From Apricaphanius iberus (taxonomy: Eukaryota; Chordata; Actinopteri; Cyprinodontiformes; Aphaniidae): a DNA stretch of 64,000 nucleotides. The number at the start of each line of letters is the position of its first letter. The stretch's first letter is position 1. The position numbers and the translations under genes are program-made. Under the pieces are notes generated by a model. The model saw only the letters and a list, made by a program, of their open reading frames with translations, ran no database searches and had not been told where the DNA came from. Shown here piece by piece: positions 13,601 to 25,570 of this stretch. The stretch covers positions 545,501-609,500 of the forward strand of contig JAPXFQ010001497.1 of assembly GCA_028564705.1 (NCBI GenBank), in the 5' to 3' direction.

Positions 13601-16600
13601 CAATAACGAGAAGCTATTTACAATATTTGTGCACAAAAAAAGCTCTTTTGAGTACTAACAGAGGCTGAAATTGTCCAAGTGAACATTTTTAGCTTAAAAA
13701 TAAAAAAGTAACTACACTTTTGTCGACCATAGACATGGCTACAATGGTACCTTGACCCCAGAAAATGTTCTGAAGGATATTGCTTTGCAAGACTCCCCAG
13801 GCAACGGGGAAAAAAACTACGATGTTTCAGTAGATACGTGTGCGCGCCTGTGCAAACATCCTGACTGAGGAGTATAAACTAGGCTTAACACATATTCAGT
13901 AATATGAAGAGCGTTTACAAAGTACACCCGCGTCAGGACAGAGTAATGTACTTTTTGTCATGTATTCAGAATCTTGTTCTTTTTTTTTAATCTATTCTAA
14001 ATAATTACCTGACCATCTTTGGATGAAACTTCATAATTTATGTCCAGTGTATAGGCAGTCAATTAGCTGAATCAGGGTTGTGCATCTGCAGTCCTCAAGG
14101 AGGGTGTCCTATGTGTTAGATACGCCCTAGTTTTAACAGAACTTGATTGAAATACCTGAATTTCTTCTTCAGCATGTCGTCAAGTTCTGCAGGGGATGGT
14201 AACGAACCAATTATTTCATCCAGGTGCACTGAACCAGAAAAAGATATAAAACAAACCAAACATTTCAAAATGATTTCTCTTGAAAATGTATGACCTAATA
14301 TAAAAAGATTAATTGAATTTTTCAAGAGACTGAAATTATGACCACAAAGGATAGCTGAACACTCAGAGTCAAGTAGTAGCTATTTGTTGGTTATCTATCT
14401 TAACTTAAAAAACAAGCAAAAAAACTTTACATAATATTTAACAAAATAGATTGTAGTTTTTTTTAAATCAAAATTGTGAACAATAAACCCCAGCTATACT
14501 TATGCAACAGTAACTGATTGGTAAGCTAAAACAAAAACATAATACATTTTAGAAATGCAAAAGAAATGCAAAGTTAGAAAAAGTATGAATGACATTTATT
14601 AAGATTTGATCATATTTCTATGTTCTAGTCCTTCGCTGTCTGGGTATCCCATCCAGGGTTGTCACCAACTACTACTCTGCTCACGATAACGATGGAAACC
14701 TGAAGATGGACATCGTTCTAAATGATAATGGCAGAATCGATCGAAACCGCACCAAGGATTCTATCTGGTACAAAATGCCCCCTTTCGATATCTTTACATT
14801 TTTTCTGAGGCATGCTATGTTGCTTATTAGGATATTTTTGCCTAATCCATGTTTTTATATATCCTGTTTAACTGATTTCTTTATGCTACAGCTCTGGCAG
14901 TATTCCGGTCTGTGTGTGTCTAGAGAAATTAAAGTCCAATAAATTTGCCTTGATTGTACTTTATTCATTGTTTAACAAGGACATGCTCTGTGTTTTCACA
15001 CAGGGCCAGGTTGGTTTACATAGCTTTTTTGTCTTATAAAAATAATTATTTGAAAATTTGCATTTGTATTTACTAACATTATCTTTAATATTAAATTATA
15101 CTTAATGATCCTAAACATTTAGGAATGAAAAAAGCAGAAACTGAAGAACATTTCAACTTGTACACTTTTTTTATGACTTCTTATTTTTGGTTAAATGTCA
15201 TACTTGGAGTACATAAAATATTCTCCCCAATTTATCTTACTGAAAACTTCTATCTATGTGCTGGAGCAACTTGTCACAGTTAATTCATTTTCAATAATTG
15301 ATGCAAAAGGGCCACTGAGGTCATTTCAGTAACCAAATAATTAGCTAGCAAAGTTTGAGAATGGCACAACTTTATATGATTTCTAAATTGCATTCATGAG
15401 AAGCTCAAGACCACATTGTTTTATTGTGTTTTTGCATGCAACAATCATTAGTCATATCTTCTGAGGAAAATTAAGCTTCCTTAGAAAATGCATCAAGCTT
15501 AATAATCACAAATGGTTTAGTTACCAAGGTCCATTCTTAATGATGGGAAAAGTTTGACTCGAACTTTTCACTCTGTGGTCACTCATGTAGAGAAAACCAG
15601 TGATGACAGACAAGAAAGATTAAAAGTTGGCTGTTGGACCTTTTCACACGTTCGTTAATTCAGGACATTTCGTCTTTCTCAGGAACTATCACTGCTGGAA
15701 TGAATGCTACATGACCAGACCAGACCTCCCTCCAGGCTTTGGAGGCTGGCAGGTTGTGGATGCAACACCACAGGAAACCAGCGATGGTAAATGGTCTTGA
15801 TATGAAACTTGATGTGAAACCGATTCTGCAAAAAAGAAATATAGATTTAAATGAAAGTATTTAGTTACTGCAGTAGCAAAATCTTAAAATGAAAATGTCT
15901 GTGCCTTAATTTATTGAGAGGGGCGGATCCTGCATTTCTAAAAAGCTGTTTTTAACTCCATTATCGATGCCGTGTGTTTTTGCAGCATCGCAGGTAATAC
16001 TGCTTTTTGTCAAAAGTGCAACAGGACAGTCTCATCTTCTCTCTAGATCATCCAGAGTGTTGGATCTTGTCCTATGCTCTCTTCAGTTCAGCTCACCCTC
16101 CAGCTTTTCCTCCAGATTCAGTTCTGGGAATTGAGATAGCCAGAAAAGAAGGTTGATTATGAACTTGTATGTTGATTTGGCCATATACTTTGGATCCTTA
16201 TCATGTTAAAAAGCCCAATAGCAACACATTCTGGATTTTCTGGGCTCCAGTTCTTCTTTAAAATAGTCTGGGGTTTCAAAATGTTTATGATTCCACGCAC
16301 TTCAACAAGGTTCTATAATCTTTGAATGAGAAATGGGCCCACAACCTTATAAACCCTCCATTAAATTTAACCTCGGACAAGGGGTGTTGTTTTACATTTT
16401 CATCTGTTGGTTCAGAACCAAGTGGAGTGTTTGGTTCAAAAAAGGCACAAACAGAAGCAAATGTCAGATCACTGTTTAGAGATGAACAACCACAAATCAC
16501 AGCTTCTGGATAATACTGTACTTTCAAATCATGCAAGTCAATCCTCAAAGATCGTGTGGTTTACACCTCTCAGGATTCACATGAACAATGTAGAGATAAA

Positions 16601-19600
16601 TGAGAGGGTTGAGCTTTTGTGGCAATCTTCATGCAGACTTTTGAAATCAATTCAGCGCTTTAAACAGAGGCAGAGTTGTTGCGCAACATGTTATCAGCCG
16701 CAACCATAGACTGTAAAAAAAAAAATAGACAGCGCCTCCTCACTTCTCCCCGTTTACCCGAATGACACACTTTCATGGGGGAATTCATGGCGGATTCACA
16801 GACTCCTCCTCCACAGCTCTGATGAAGCATGTTCCTAAAAAGGGCATAGGGGAGGGATCTTCGCTGTAGACTCTGCCCTCGCGGGGCGTGTAGTTCGGTC
16901 GTAATCACGCCCATTCTGCTCCCGCGTCGTTAGCTCTGATGCTAAAACATGGCTCGGCCCCCTCATTAATTATGCAAGATTTCAAAAAATTAGCTTACGA
17001 AAACCAGCCTGGTTCCCAGGTTTTTTATGAGCCCAGCGTTATCTCAGGAGGGATATGTAGCCATAGAAAGTTTAAAACAATGGGGCACCAGGCATTAAAG
17101 CTGTTTTTAACGTGTCTAAAGTCCAATGCTTTTCAATGGGGGCCTAGCGGCCAAATGGAGGTACTACAGCAATGGAGGAGCAACGGCAGCCTCCATGGTA
17201 TGCGGTCAAAAAGCAGAGCGGCCAGCGGCCATTGGCCGCAACATAGTCTGCTGTGCAACGTATCTAAGATCCGACAGACTCTCAAAATGCTTCTGCAGGC
17301 GTCATTACACACACCTGTACCACAGTACCATGTTACCCTTAAGAGGTCATAATGGGTAAAGATTTGTTATTCCCTGCTGAAGACCCTATTACTGATAGGA
17401 TCACTAAAACCCCTATTCAATGTCAGGGCCTCTCAGTAGACAAAACAAGCATGTTTAGATCACAGAATGAAAGGAGATCGTGAATGAACCACATCTCATC
17501 TGACCAAATTATTGAAGATAAAGTCCTAGTTGAGTTCAGAAAACTCCACTCCAGAAAATGTTTGTCCTCCCTATACATTTACCACTCTCATTGTGCGTGA
17601 TAAGAAGGATGTATTCATGCTGCTCAGTGGTTAGAGTTGTCTTATTCTTTTTCATGAGATTATGCAACTGCAATACAGGATCCATTTAAGTTGTTTACAT
17701 ATTTTTCACCAAGGGTGCCATTGAGTGGGGAAAGGTGGAGTACTTTGCAATATAACAAAGCATGTTTTGTTCCTGAATAAAGGCGAATGTGGGTGTACTT
17801 ACAGCTGTCTTTTTTCCGGCTCTTTCGTCCAGGGATGTACAGATGTGGACCTGCATCAGTTCTGGCCATCAAACATGGAGAGATTTGCTTCCCATTTGAT
17901 GCACCCTTTGTGTTTGCTGAGGTTAGCTTATTCAGCCACAACAGACAACACAAAAGTAGTTGAACTTTCTGTGAAATTTCTACTCAAGGAAGTATTTTCG
18001 TGATCCATCACTTGTCATGTTCTGTGACCAGCAGCCAGATCACCAGAGGTCAGACCCAGTCCAGCAGTTTTTTGGTTTTCCTGTCCTCCCTCCTTGCAGG
18101 TCAACAGCGATGTCGTGTTTTACTCACGGAAGAAGGACGGGACCATGGAGCCGGTCAAAGTGAACAAAACTCACGTGGGTCGCATGGTTTTGACCAAAGC
18201 TCCGGGAAGCGAGGGTCGTCGAGACATCGTTGATCAATACAAGTTTCCTGAAGGTCAGTGACCACATCGAGCACAAGTGTCGGTGTTAAGTGAAGCAGAG
18301 GAGCCCTGTCTTCCCCACTCCTGCTTCTGATTTAACACACAGATCTCACCCCAGGCAAATCTAAGGACAGTTTTAAATGAAACAGCCATCACAGCTAAAA
18401 TGCAAGAGTGCCTGCATGAATACATTTACCTTGATACATAATGAAACAGCAATAACAGTAAAAGCTTCATCTATGATGATTAACTATTTTGTTCAGCTCA
18501 TCTCTAAGTCTGATTTGTTTTTTACTTTTTTACAAAAATATGACATTTTGACACTTCTCATGCCACTCTTTATATTACTTTATATATTAGAATTATTCTG
18601 ACTTAATATTTTGAATAAGACCACATGGGTAAATTTTTGTCCACATCTTTACCTGCCTGATGATATCACATAAAATTAAACCTTCAAACGGGGCAAAATT
18701 TGCACACAAGTTAAAACACCTCAATCCACCGCAGGAAGCCCAGAGGAGCGGACTGTCCTGGAAAAGGCAGAGGAGTTCGGCTGTAGGCGGGAGAAGTCCA
18801 GCCCCCCTGAGTCTGATGTGGACGTGATCCTGCCCAGCCTGGAGATCAGTGTTGGTGACAACTTCGAGCTTGGTTTGGAGTTTGTAAACCACAGCGTCCA
18901 GACACGCACGGTGGAGGCCTACGTCAGCGGGAGTGTGGTGTATTACACTGGAGTCTCCGGCAATGAGTTCCTGTTCAAGAGCCCTACTGTTTCCATTCAG
19001 GCCCAAAAGAGTGTGCTGATAATTGATCAAAGATTAATGCAGGAAACAGGTGTATGTAAACTTCTGAACTGAATTGCGATGGTTGCAGGTGTGAAGGAGT
19101 TGGTGACGATTGATTCGAGGGACTACATGGATCATCTGGTGGAACAGGCTAACTTCAACTTCATTGTCACTGGGAAGATCAAAGAAACTGGCCATATTGT
19201 GACTGCCATGAAAGTTGTCACCCTGCACAATCCAAAACTCACTGTCGAGGTATAAAATAATCCTTTCTGCTTATTCAGTAAAAATCTGTCTGAAATGTTT
19301 CCTCCTTATTAAGAAAACCTTTATCCATGTTGACTTTGTGAGGTTTCTGTATGTTTCCTGTGTCGCTTCAGCTGTCTGGTAGCGGCAAATTGAACCAAGA
19401 GATGATGGTCACTGTGCAGTTTACGAATCCCTTCTCCTTCAACCTGGAGAGTGTCTTCCTCCGCATGGAAGGAGCAGGAGTCATGGGGCTCAAATCCAGA
19501 TATTATAGGTACGGCTAATTGAGAGGAAGCAGGTTGTAAAACATTGCTTCTTTTTAAAATAAAATCAGTCACTCTGAGTTGCATAAGGATGCTGCATGTG

Positions 19601-20533
19601 AACATTTCCTCCGACCTCCATTCCCTGCACTAGCCACAGAAATAGAAGAAAACGAACGAGCCAGAAAAAGCCAGTCCCATCTATATCACAGGGGATATTG
19701 GCATTTATGGTCTTTCCTGTTTTATGTAGTGACCGCTCATGGATAGGGTGATTTTGCAGCCTGGAGAGAGCAGAGCACTTCTCTGCTAGTAGAAGCTAGA
19801 ACTGTTTTCAACGATGCTAACTGTTAGCAACTCAACAGCACGATTTCTTTGTGGAAATTGCATATCAACATTGCATTCTTTACGTGAGAAAGAGAAGCTG
19901 AGGAGGAAACTGTTGGATTTTGTCTTGGAACACTGCCAGAAGTGCAAGTTAAATGTTTCACCGAAGGCAGAAACACATTGCTGAGTTACACTCAAGATCC
20001 TGACGTTTCATCCCACCCACACCTCCGTCACTAGTACCACTTCATTAGCCTTTGGAAAGTGTTGTTCAACAAATGTCAGGATCATATTCTGTGGCCAAAA
20101 ATACCCAATGTACTGTAGAACAGTGTATATAGAAGACAGGGCTTCAAACTAACCTATGAAAATAAATGACCCACAAAACTTATCCATGTGAGCCCAGAGT
20201 AGAGTATGAATATTTTTCTACTTATAATATTCTGTTATGCTCTAAATAAGCTTATTTAGCTTATAAACTGAGATGAGATACAATTATGAGCTAATGAGTT
20301 ATACATCCGAGTCCTGATTCAGAATTTTCTAAATGTCCTCTGAAAGCAGTCGACTCTGTTTGGTATATAATGCAAACTCTGTTTTTCACAGTCTGATCCC
20401 CGGAGGCTCCTCCCTGACCTGGACTGAGCTGTTTACTCCACAGAGGAGTGGGAAAACCAGAGTGATCGCTACTCTGGACTGCTCTGGTCTCAGACAGGTC
20501 TCCGGCCAGGCGTCCATCACCATTGAGCCCTGA
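10664..20533 (+). CDS. f13a1: Coagulation factor XIII A chain (protein-glutamine gamma-glutamyltransferase), 14 coding exons
   Basis: Exons: 10664-10850, 11676-11864, 12066-12314, 12387-12505, 12575-12682, 12766-12940, 14629-14767, 15683-15786, 17833-17921, 18100-18253, 18735-19010, 19089-19249, 19372-19508, 20392-20533. All introns are GT-AG and phases join into 742 codons plus TGA; the human chain has 732. The enzyme cross-links fibrin chains by Gln-Lys isopeptide bonds after thrombin activation. Order seen: activation peptide ending at Arg56 (GPR then G), beta-sandwich ([23 protein letters not shown]), catalytic core, two beta-barrels. Triad Cys333 (QCW), His392 (YHCW) and Asp415 (VVDATPQE); the spacings of 59 and 23 residues equal those of the human enzyme. 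The ATG at 10664 is chosen because it opens the exon with MSDQ and lies just after an acceptor near 10635. No break was found. Family assignment is by residue-level recognition; whether it is the a or b teleost paralogue is not decided. Confidence 0.95.
10851..11675 (+). other. f13a1 intron after coding exon 1; nothing recognised
   Basis: 825 bp bounded by GTGAGG and a TTCAG acceptor, A+T rich. I see no mobile element or conserved motif in it. Confidence 0.6.
12766..15786 (+). CDS. f13a1: f13a1 catalytic-core exons 6-8 (part of the f13a1 coding region)
   Basis: Three exons (12766-12940, 14629-14767, 15683-15786) carry the whole transglutaminase triad. The first ends in the catalytic Cys motif, read here as [10 protein letters not shown]; most relatives have Gly where this has Ala two residues before the Cys. 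It also carries an extra Cys four residues upstream (VCYAQC). The second exon begins with the FLRCLGIP block and holds the acidic SAHDND and DGNL stretch. The third holds YHCWNE and [12 protein letters not shown] with the His and Asp. The introns between them (1.7 and 0.9 kb) are larger than most others in the gene. Confidence 0.93.
12941..14628 (+). other. f13a1 intron after the catalytic-Cys exon; probable repeat relics
   Basis: About 1.7 kb. The stretch 13365-13930 is unlike the flanking A+T-rich DNA and may be an old nonautonomous element. About 14060-14250 reads like a worn copy of a short fish repeat that begins with a 'gcagtcctcaagga' type end and has a 'ttcatccaggtg' middle. Both calls are recognition by eye without alignment. 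Confidence 0.35.
15787..17832 (+). other. f13a1 intron after the His/Asp exon; filled by repeats
   Basis: About 2 kb. From about 16040 to 16330 it resembles the antisense of a fish Tc1-like element (for example the run around 'gaattgagatagcc' and 'gccatatactttggatcc'). From about 16700 to 17350 there is a G+C-richer block beginning 'ccatagactgtaaaa' that looks like a separate short repeat insertion. No exon of f13a1 is missing across this intron, since the joined frame is continuous. Confidence 0.35.
16700..17350. repeat. Probable MITE-like insertion within an f13a1 intron
   Basis: A block with more G+C than the flanks. It starts 'caaccatagactgtaaaa', a beginning shared by several fish interspersed repeats, and contains runs such as 'ggcctagcggccaaatgg' and 'agcggccattggccgc'. 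I could not define terminal repeats or a target duplication. Confidence 0.35.
19509..20391 (+). other. Last f13a1 intron and other short introns; nothing recognised
   Basis: 883 bp between GTACGG and a TTTTCACAG acceptor, with no clear element inside. The other f13a1 introns not listed separately (for example 18254-18734 and 14768-15682) likewise show nothing recognisable. Confidence 0.5.
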
Positions 20534-21540
20534 AGATGACCAGAATAATACTGACACCCAGTCAGAGCATACAGTGGAGAACAAGAGTTTCAAAATCACT
20601 CGTATTTCTTTATACTTAGCTAAAATAATTGGAGTTATGTTGAAGAACTATTGATAAAGACATATTTACACAAATCTCTTAACATCCTTAACACATTAAG
20701 AAATGAGGGATGACTGAACCTTTTTGCATAAGAAAGTATTTCAGTAATATCTGACCTATATGATAGAAATATAAGGCTTCTAAAAGAGTAGCTTTAGCAT
20801 CTATATTATTAGTGGGAGTAGTTTTAACATGTTGTAAAGTCTACTCAGAGCAACAGCAAGTGTAGTCAAGTGCCTTAAAGTATGGCAAAAAATTGATCTT
20901 CCATTGTTTCAAAGATTTTTACCCAGAACGTATTAAACATTGACAAACAATTTTGTATTTTTGACTAATATAAAACTTTAGCATTATTAGTTCAAACCTG
21001 ACTTTTGAGTGTTTTAATTTGGCCACTAGGGACCCTAATAACTTTGAAAATTAAATTAAATTCAGTCCTGGCATCTAATTTCACATGTTAACTGAAAGTG
21101 GATTTAAGTCATAATTGTATATTTCACTAAACAATAAGCTTAGTATATTGTTACATATTCAGATATAAGCGAGTATATAATCTATGCCATGAAAGAGTTT
21201 CCACTTTATTTCTATGTGCTTGCTATGATACAAAAAAGATGTTGAGGTAAGCAGAGGATTTATTAAAACAGTGTTGCTAAATATCTTTAAAATACTGAAC
21301 ATCTATCACAGATGCAAAACTGATTTTAAAAAGGGGGCTTTTAGCTACACTGTTTTCTCTTGTTTTTACCTTGTATTTGGTTATTTTTCACATTATTTAG
21401 TATACATTAAGGAACTTCTTTTGTGTATTTCTATGCAGACAAAGCCACAATTTAAATTAATAACTGTTAACAGCTATTCCTGTTTTCATATTTGCCTTGT
21501 AATTAATGGAAAAATAAAACTAACAAAATATTAACAACAG
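20534..21540 (+). other. Probable f13a1 3' untranslated region with candidate polyadenylation signal
   Basis: After the TGA at 20531-20533 the DNA turns A+T rich with no reading frame of note. The first AATAAA read on this strand is at about 21513-21518; another cluster lies near 21711. If the first is used the 3' UTR is about 1 kb. From about 21141 onward the segment belongs to a sequence that recurs at 58.1 kb, so the true end may lie earlier. Confidence 0.4.
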
Positions 21541-21872
21541 CAAAATTTTGTGTTTTTTCTGTATGAGACTGTGTGAAGCAAAGAGAATGTGGAAGAAATT
21601 CACTTAGCAGGGTGATACGACATCGACAGAAAGCTCAATCATTAATTCTGCAGTGGTTATCAGTTGTTTTTAATGACTGTCCATAGACGAACCAGTTTTA
21701 CAGATTATAAAAATAAATAAAAAATCAGTCTCATGACCTGCTCGGCACATTAATTGTATTCACTGCATGGATTGTACTTTTGAACAAGCTATTATTTTAA
21801 ATTAAGGAAGTGTTGTGTGTTTAGGATTAATATTAATTTAAAGCAAGTAATTTAAAAAATAACTTATCCATA
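21141..21872 (+). repeat. Copy 1 of a ~730-bp duplicated sequence in the f13a1 3' flank
   Basis: It matches 58092-58829 in the same orientation at roughly 80% by eye, with shared landmarks in the same order ('cagatataag', 'gcttgctatgatacaaa', 'gtaagcagaggatttatt', 'tacattaaggaact', 'attcctgttttc', 'gcagggtgata', 'ggattaatattaat'). Homology stops on both sides. The segment lies inside or just after the f13a1 3' UTR. Confidence 0.8.
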
Positions 21873-22167
21873 GCTATCGTGTTGCCCTTCATGAAGTTTG
21901 CACAATGAAGATGAAAACTGTACAGTGAGCTCCAATCCCTCCTCTACAGAGACGTTCAAGATGCTGACTTGCAGCAGGATTTGGTACCTGGCCACGCTGC
22001 CAAAGGTATGAAAAGCTGCTTCAATAACCACGGTGTCATGATGCCCGTTTTGCCAGCAAACTGGCCTAAACCCCAATAGACAAGCAATGGAGTATTGAGA
22101 AGGGGATCAGAGACACTATACCAACAAAGGCAGCTCCATAGTCAGAAATGTTGCATTAGAGAAATGA

Positions 22168-22430
22168 TTGACAACATTCCGTTGCTCTCCAGGGGCCAGA
22201 ACAGGCAACATCAAATTCCAACTGAAACGGCTGGCTAAGAATAAGCATAAATACAGTAAGATTGTTATTCACACTAACAATAATGACACCCGGTTACGTC
22301 AATCAGAGGTCAATAAAATTTGTGATGCTTCAGTTTTTAAGTTTGCTCAAACTATGTCGGATTCTGTAATCTTTTCCAGTCCCCTGCTAGACCAGACCAG
22401 TAATGACATGTTCACATGCTGTCATTTCTC
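22168..22430 (+). pseudogene. LINE ORF1 esterase-domain fragment (L2/CR1-like)
   Basis: The frame reads GNIKFQLKRLAKNKHKYSKI and then NNNDTRLRQSEVNKICDASV and SDSVIFSSPLLDQTSNDM. This resembles the SGNH/esterase-like ORF1 of fish L2/CR1-type LINEs (HTGTND... and DSVIFSGPLP-type motifs). It is a short 5'- and 3'-truncated piece. Tentative. Confidence 0.5.
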
Positions 22431-23094
22431 TTCAGATATTTTTATTGTGTCATTTAACACTTTTATACAAAAAACAATAAAGCACAACAAAGGCAGGCAA
22501 AAAACATTGATATTGAATTACAGCATAAATAAATAAATAAGAAAACCCTCTCTACCCAAATACTTTCCATCCCCAAGTGTGCTATCTTGTTGGTGTAAGT
22601 TAGGGTCATGTACACACATACTGTACTTTTGATTTGTACAAATTCTCCAAATACAAAGTGAGTGGCCTCCATATATGTTCTAAATCATCCAGTTTATCAT
22701 GCATAATATAACAGATCCCTTCTAGATGAAGCGTATATGTCATTACTGATATCGATTTCTTCAAGGAGGGCACTACCTTTACCTTCAAAAGAAGAAGAAT
22801 TTGTCTTTTTGCACACATTAGTCCACAGGTCAGGAGACAACTCTGTATACTCTTGAGTTTTATGATTTTTCTGACAGTCCAAAAGGAATAAAAACAAATT
22901 CTAGGTCCACACAGAAGCCCAGAAACCATGTTGCTTAGTATACATTACAAAACTATGAAGCAAATCAGCTTCAGAAAATTGAAATCACAAATAGGTGAAT
23001 ATTCAGGGAATATTCGATTTAGTCTCACCTTTGAATTAAGTAGTCTGCAATATTTTAAACTGAATTAAACAATGTCGAGGCATCGATAGAACAC

Positions 23095-23510
23095 AAATTT
23101 ACATAACGTAGCTGTTACAACCCGGCTGGCTAGGGGTCAGGGGGTGTCACAAAAAGACCCTGTAGACAGTTGTTAAAGGTGGAGGAGCAAAAGAGTTTAA
23201 TCAGAAATTAGCAAAATAAATGTACAGAAACAAAAAGTAATGGTATTAAACAAAACCGACAAGTGCCTGTTTTCTCTAAAACAAAAAGTGCCCAAAAAAA
23301 CACAGACCAGGAGAAGCCTTAAATAAATTGGGGCACAAAACAAAGAACCTAAAGTGCAGTCTAACTAAATGCCAAAAGATAGTATCTTAAACAAGCTCAA
23401 AGATAACACAAACTAACAGTACAGCACCAAAACAAAGTTCTAACCAAACCTGAGCACAAAAACCAGAACCAAAAATCCACGAAATGGTGGCAGGCTCTGT
23501 GACAATATCT
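23095..23510. repeat. Unidentified repeat inserted in the L1-like relic
   Basis: The block beginning 'acaacccggctggctagggg' and ending near 'ggctctgtgacaatat' interrupts the L1-like order. It contains many 'aaaca' type runs. No inverted ends or target duplication were found. Confidence 0.3.
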
Positions 23511-24096
23511 ATTTTTGATATATTATTTGAGAATGGATGTAAGGTTACAATCAAGGAGCTTATAAGAAGAAGGTGTTTCTGTTTTTGAAGGGTGGTGTTC
23601 CTGTTTACAAACCAAAACGTCCCTTTTTCTCTCTGCTGGCCAGATAACATTAAGTTTATCTGGTGCTCTGGATTGAAAGTGCTGGAGATGGGACCTTGCA
23701 TAGCTCCTTATTTGAATGTATCTGAAGAAATTACAAGCTAATAAGTTGTGTTTCTCCCTAAGTTGTTGGAATGAAGGAAAAAAAAAAACCTTGAAGATAC
23801 AGATGTCCCACATTTCTTAGACCAATTTCCCTCCAATGATCAAATGTCCCATCTATGAGTGAAGGTGCATATATGTTGGGTTGCCGCAACAGGTGTCTCA
23901 AAGGAAAAGGCCCTAAGTTTATACTCTTTCACTATTTTCTCCAAATTTGGACTGTATTGTGAATTACTGGAATGCAGCCATAATCATTTTTTGTTTGTTT
24001 TTTGGCTAGGTAAAATTTTCTGATCCTGTGAGACTTGTAATTCCAAATGAAAGGAAGAAAAATAGAATTGATTCTTTTGTAAAAATATTGCTTTAA

Positions 24097-24247
24097 GATA
24101 AAATCGGTCTGTGATGGACTGGCGACCTGTCCAGGGTGCACCCCGCCTCTCGACCGTTGACAGCTGGAGATAGGCACCAGCCCCCCCACGACCCATTAAG
24201 GATTAAGCGGTTAAGAAAATGGATGGATGGATGGATAAAATCGGTCT
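24097..24247 (+). mobile_element. Short LINE/SINE 3'-tail insertion with 14-bp target-site duplication
   Basis: The body 24111-24233 starts 'gtgatggactggcgacctg' and ends 'aagcggttaagaaaatgg' plus a GGAT-repeat tail. It is flanked by GATAAAATCGGTCT at 24097-24110 and 24234-24247. Perfect duplication and a simple-repeat tail show target-primed reverse transcription of a 5'-truncated RNA. A sibling copy is at 35846-35975. Confidence 0.9.
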
Positions 24248-24675
24248 ATAAGAGCCCACCTATTTTAAATAGTTGCTTCGCTCAGGGTCTATGGGAGGAC
24301 TCCCTTTTCCATGGCTCTATTAAACATTTTCAACAAATACAGAGTTAGTAAACTGCTAAACTTTTGATAGAACCTGTTACATAAACCATCAGGTCCTGGA
24401 CTCTTCCCATTTTTCAGGGAGTTGATCGTATTAGTCAGTTGCATTTAGAGACATTATGTCCCTTTGCACTGAAGAGGTCACTTTTTTACTCAAATAAATG
24501 TGAAAAGATACTAGATTCAAAACTACATAAATTATAAAAGGAAAAGAACTGTATGTTTGTTTTAGTTTTATTATGCAGTTAAAGACTAAAGCTCAAGCTG
24601 CACAACCACACCTCCCCCAAAAACACTTTTACTAAGGGCCATGATTATACTGTTATATAAAAATCTGAATGTTCA

Positions 24676-24679
<4 letters not shown>

Positions 24680-24731
<52 letters not shown>

Positions 24732-24737
24732 ATATAA
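24680..24737. repeat. (TA)n(TG)n microsatellite
   Basis: A compound simple repeat: about 19 TA units followed by TG units and a short TA coda. Confidence 0.95.
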
Positions 24738-25570
24738 TTTTGAGATCATGAACATTTCTCCATCCAGCTGCCTATAGCTTCAGCAGCAGAAAAAACCATG
24801 GCATGCAGATCTTTTGTACAGCTGGTTGGCAGAATACTAGGCTCTTTGAAGTGAGTCTTTAACCAGCCGACCCGATCTCAGATGATGCTCAGATGCCTTT
24901 TTAAGAATCTTTTTAAAATAATTTTTATTGTTACAGTTACCTGTACTCTGCACTTCAAGTTAAAGCTGTCAGCGTGTCTGCACCAAATGATCAATGGTGT
25001 TCATTGTAATCCGTCAAAACGATGATCTGCCTTTAGATTTTTCTGCTTTTGTTCTAAATAACTGGACAAATACTAAAAATATTCAGCTAAAGTTAACCCT
25101 GTGTGTGTAGTAAGTGATGGATCCAGGGTGTCAGAATGGTAGATGTTTGAAATTATAGGCAAACCAGTCAAATTCTATCCAGTAAGCACATTTTTTGGGA
25201 TGTTTTTTTGTGTATTTGATAAAAAGACAAGATTAAATGAAACTGCAGTAACAAGTCTATTTTTAAAATGTGATTAAAAATTAAAGAATTGTGTGAAAAT
25301 GTAAGAAGTAAAAAGTAGGCCAATTTATAATTACTCCAGTGAACTATAAATACCCCAAATTTCTACTTTAGCAAGGTAAAGTAGTTGTACTATGTTACTT
25401 GACACCCATAAAACTGGCTGGTAAATGGACAGCCACTTTTGCAACAATCTTATGTAACACATTTTCTGAGACACCAAACTTTTGGTTCTAATTATCTGAA
25501 TTTATATTAACATTTAAAATGACAGTGAGAATATAAGTTTCACTTTTTGAAATTAGTAGAAAAAAAAAAT
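24738..25570. other. Intergenic A+T-rich DNA; nothing recognised
   Basis: About 830 bp between a microsatellite and the LINE copy at 25571, with no frame or element that I can support. Confidence 0.5.

Larger units (their letters stand above)
22430..24480 (-). mobile_element. L1-like LINE relic (minus strand) with nested insertions
   Basis: Read on the minus strand from 24450 downward: RT motif region QLTNTINSLKNGKSPGPDGL (about 24450-24390), then SIFLPFIWNYKSHRIRKFYL (about 24090-24000), then SFQQLREKHNLLACNFFRYI (about 23775-23715), then a C-terminal KLDDLEHIWRPLTLYLEN (about 22700-22650). This is the order of an L1-type ORF2 C-terminal half. Stops and frameshifts are present. It is interrupted by the 24111-24233 insertion and probably by a separate repeat at about 23095-23510. 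Confidence 0.7.
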
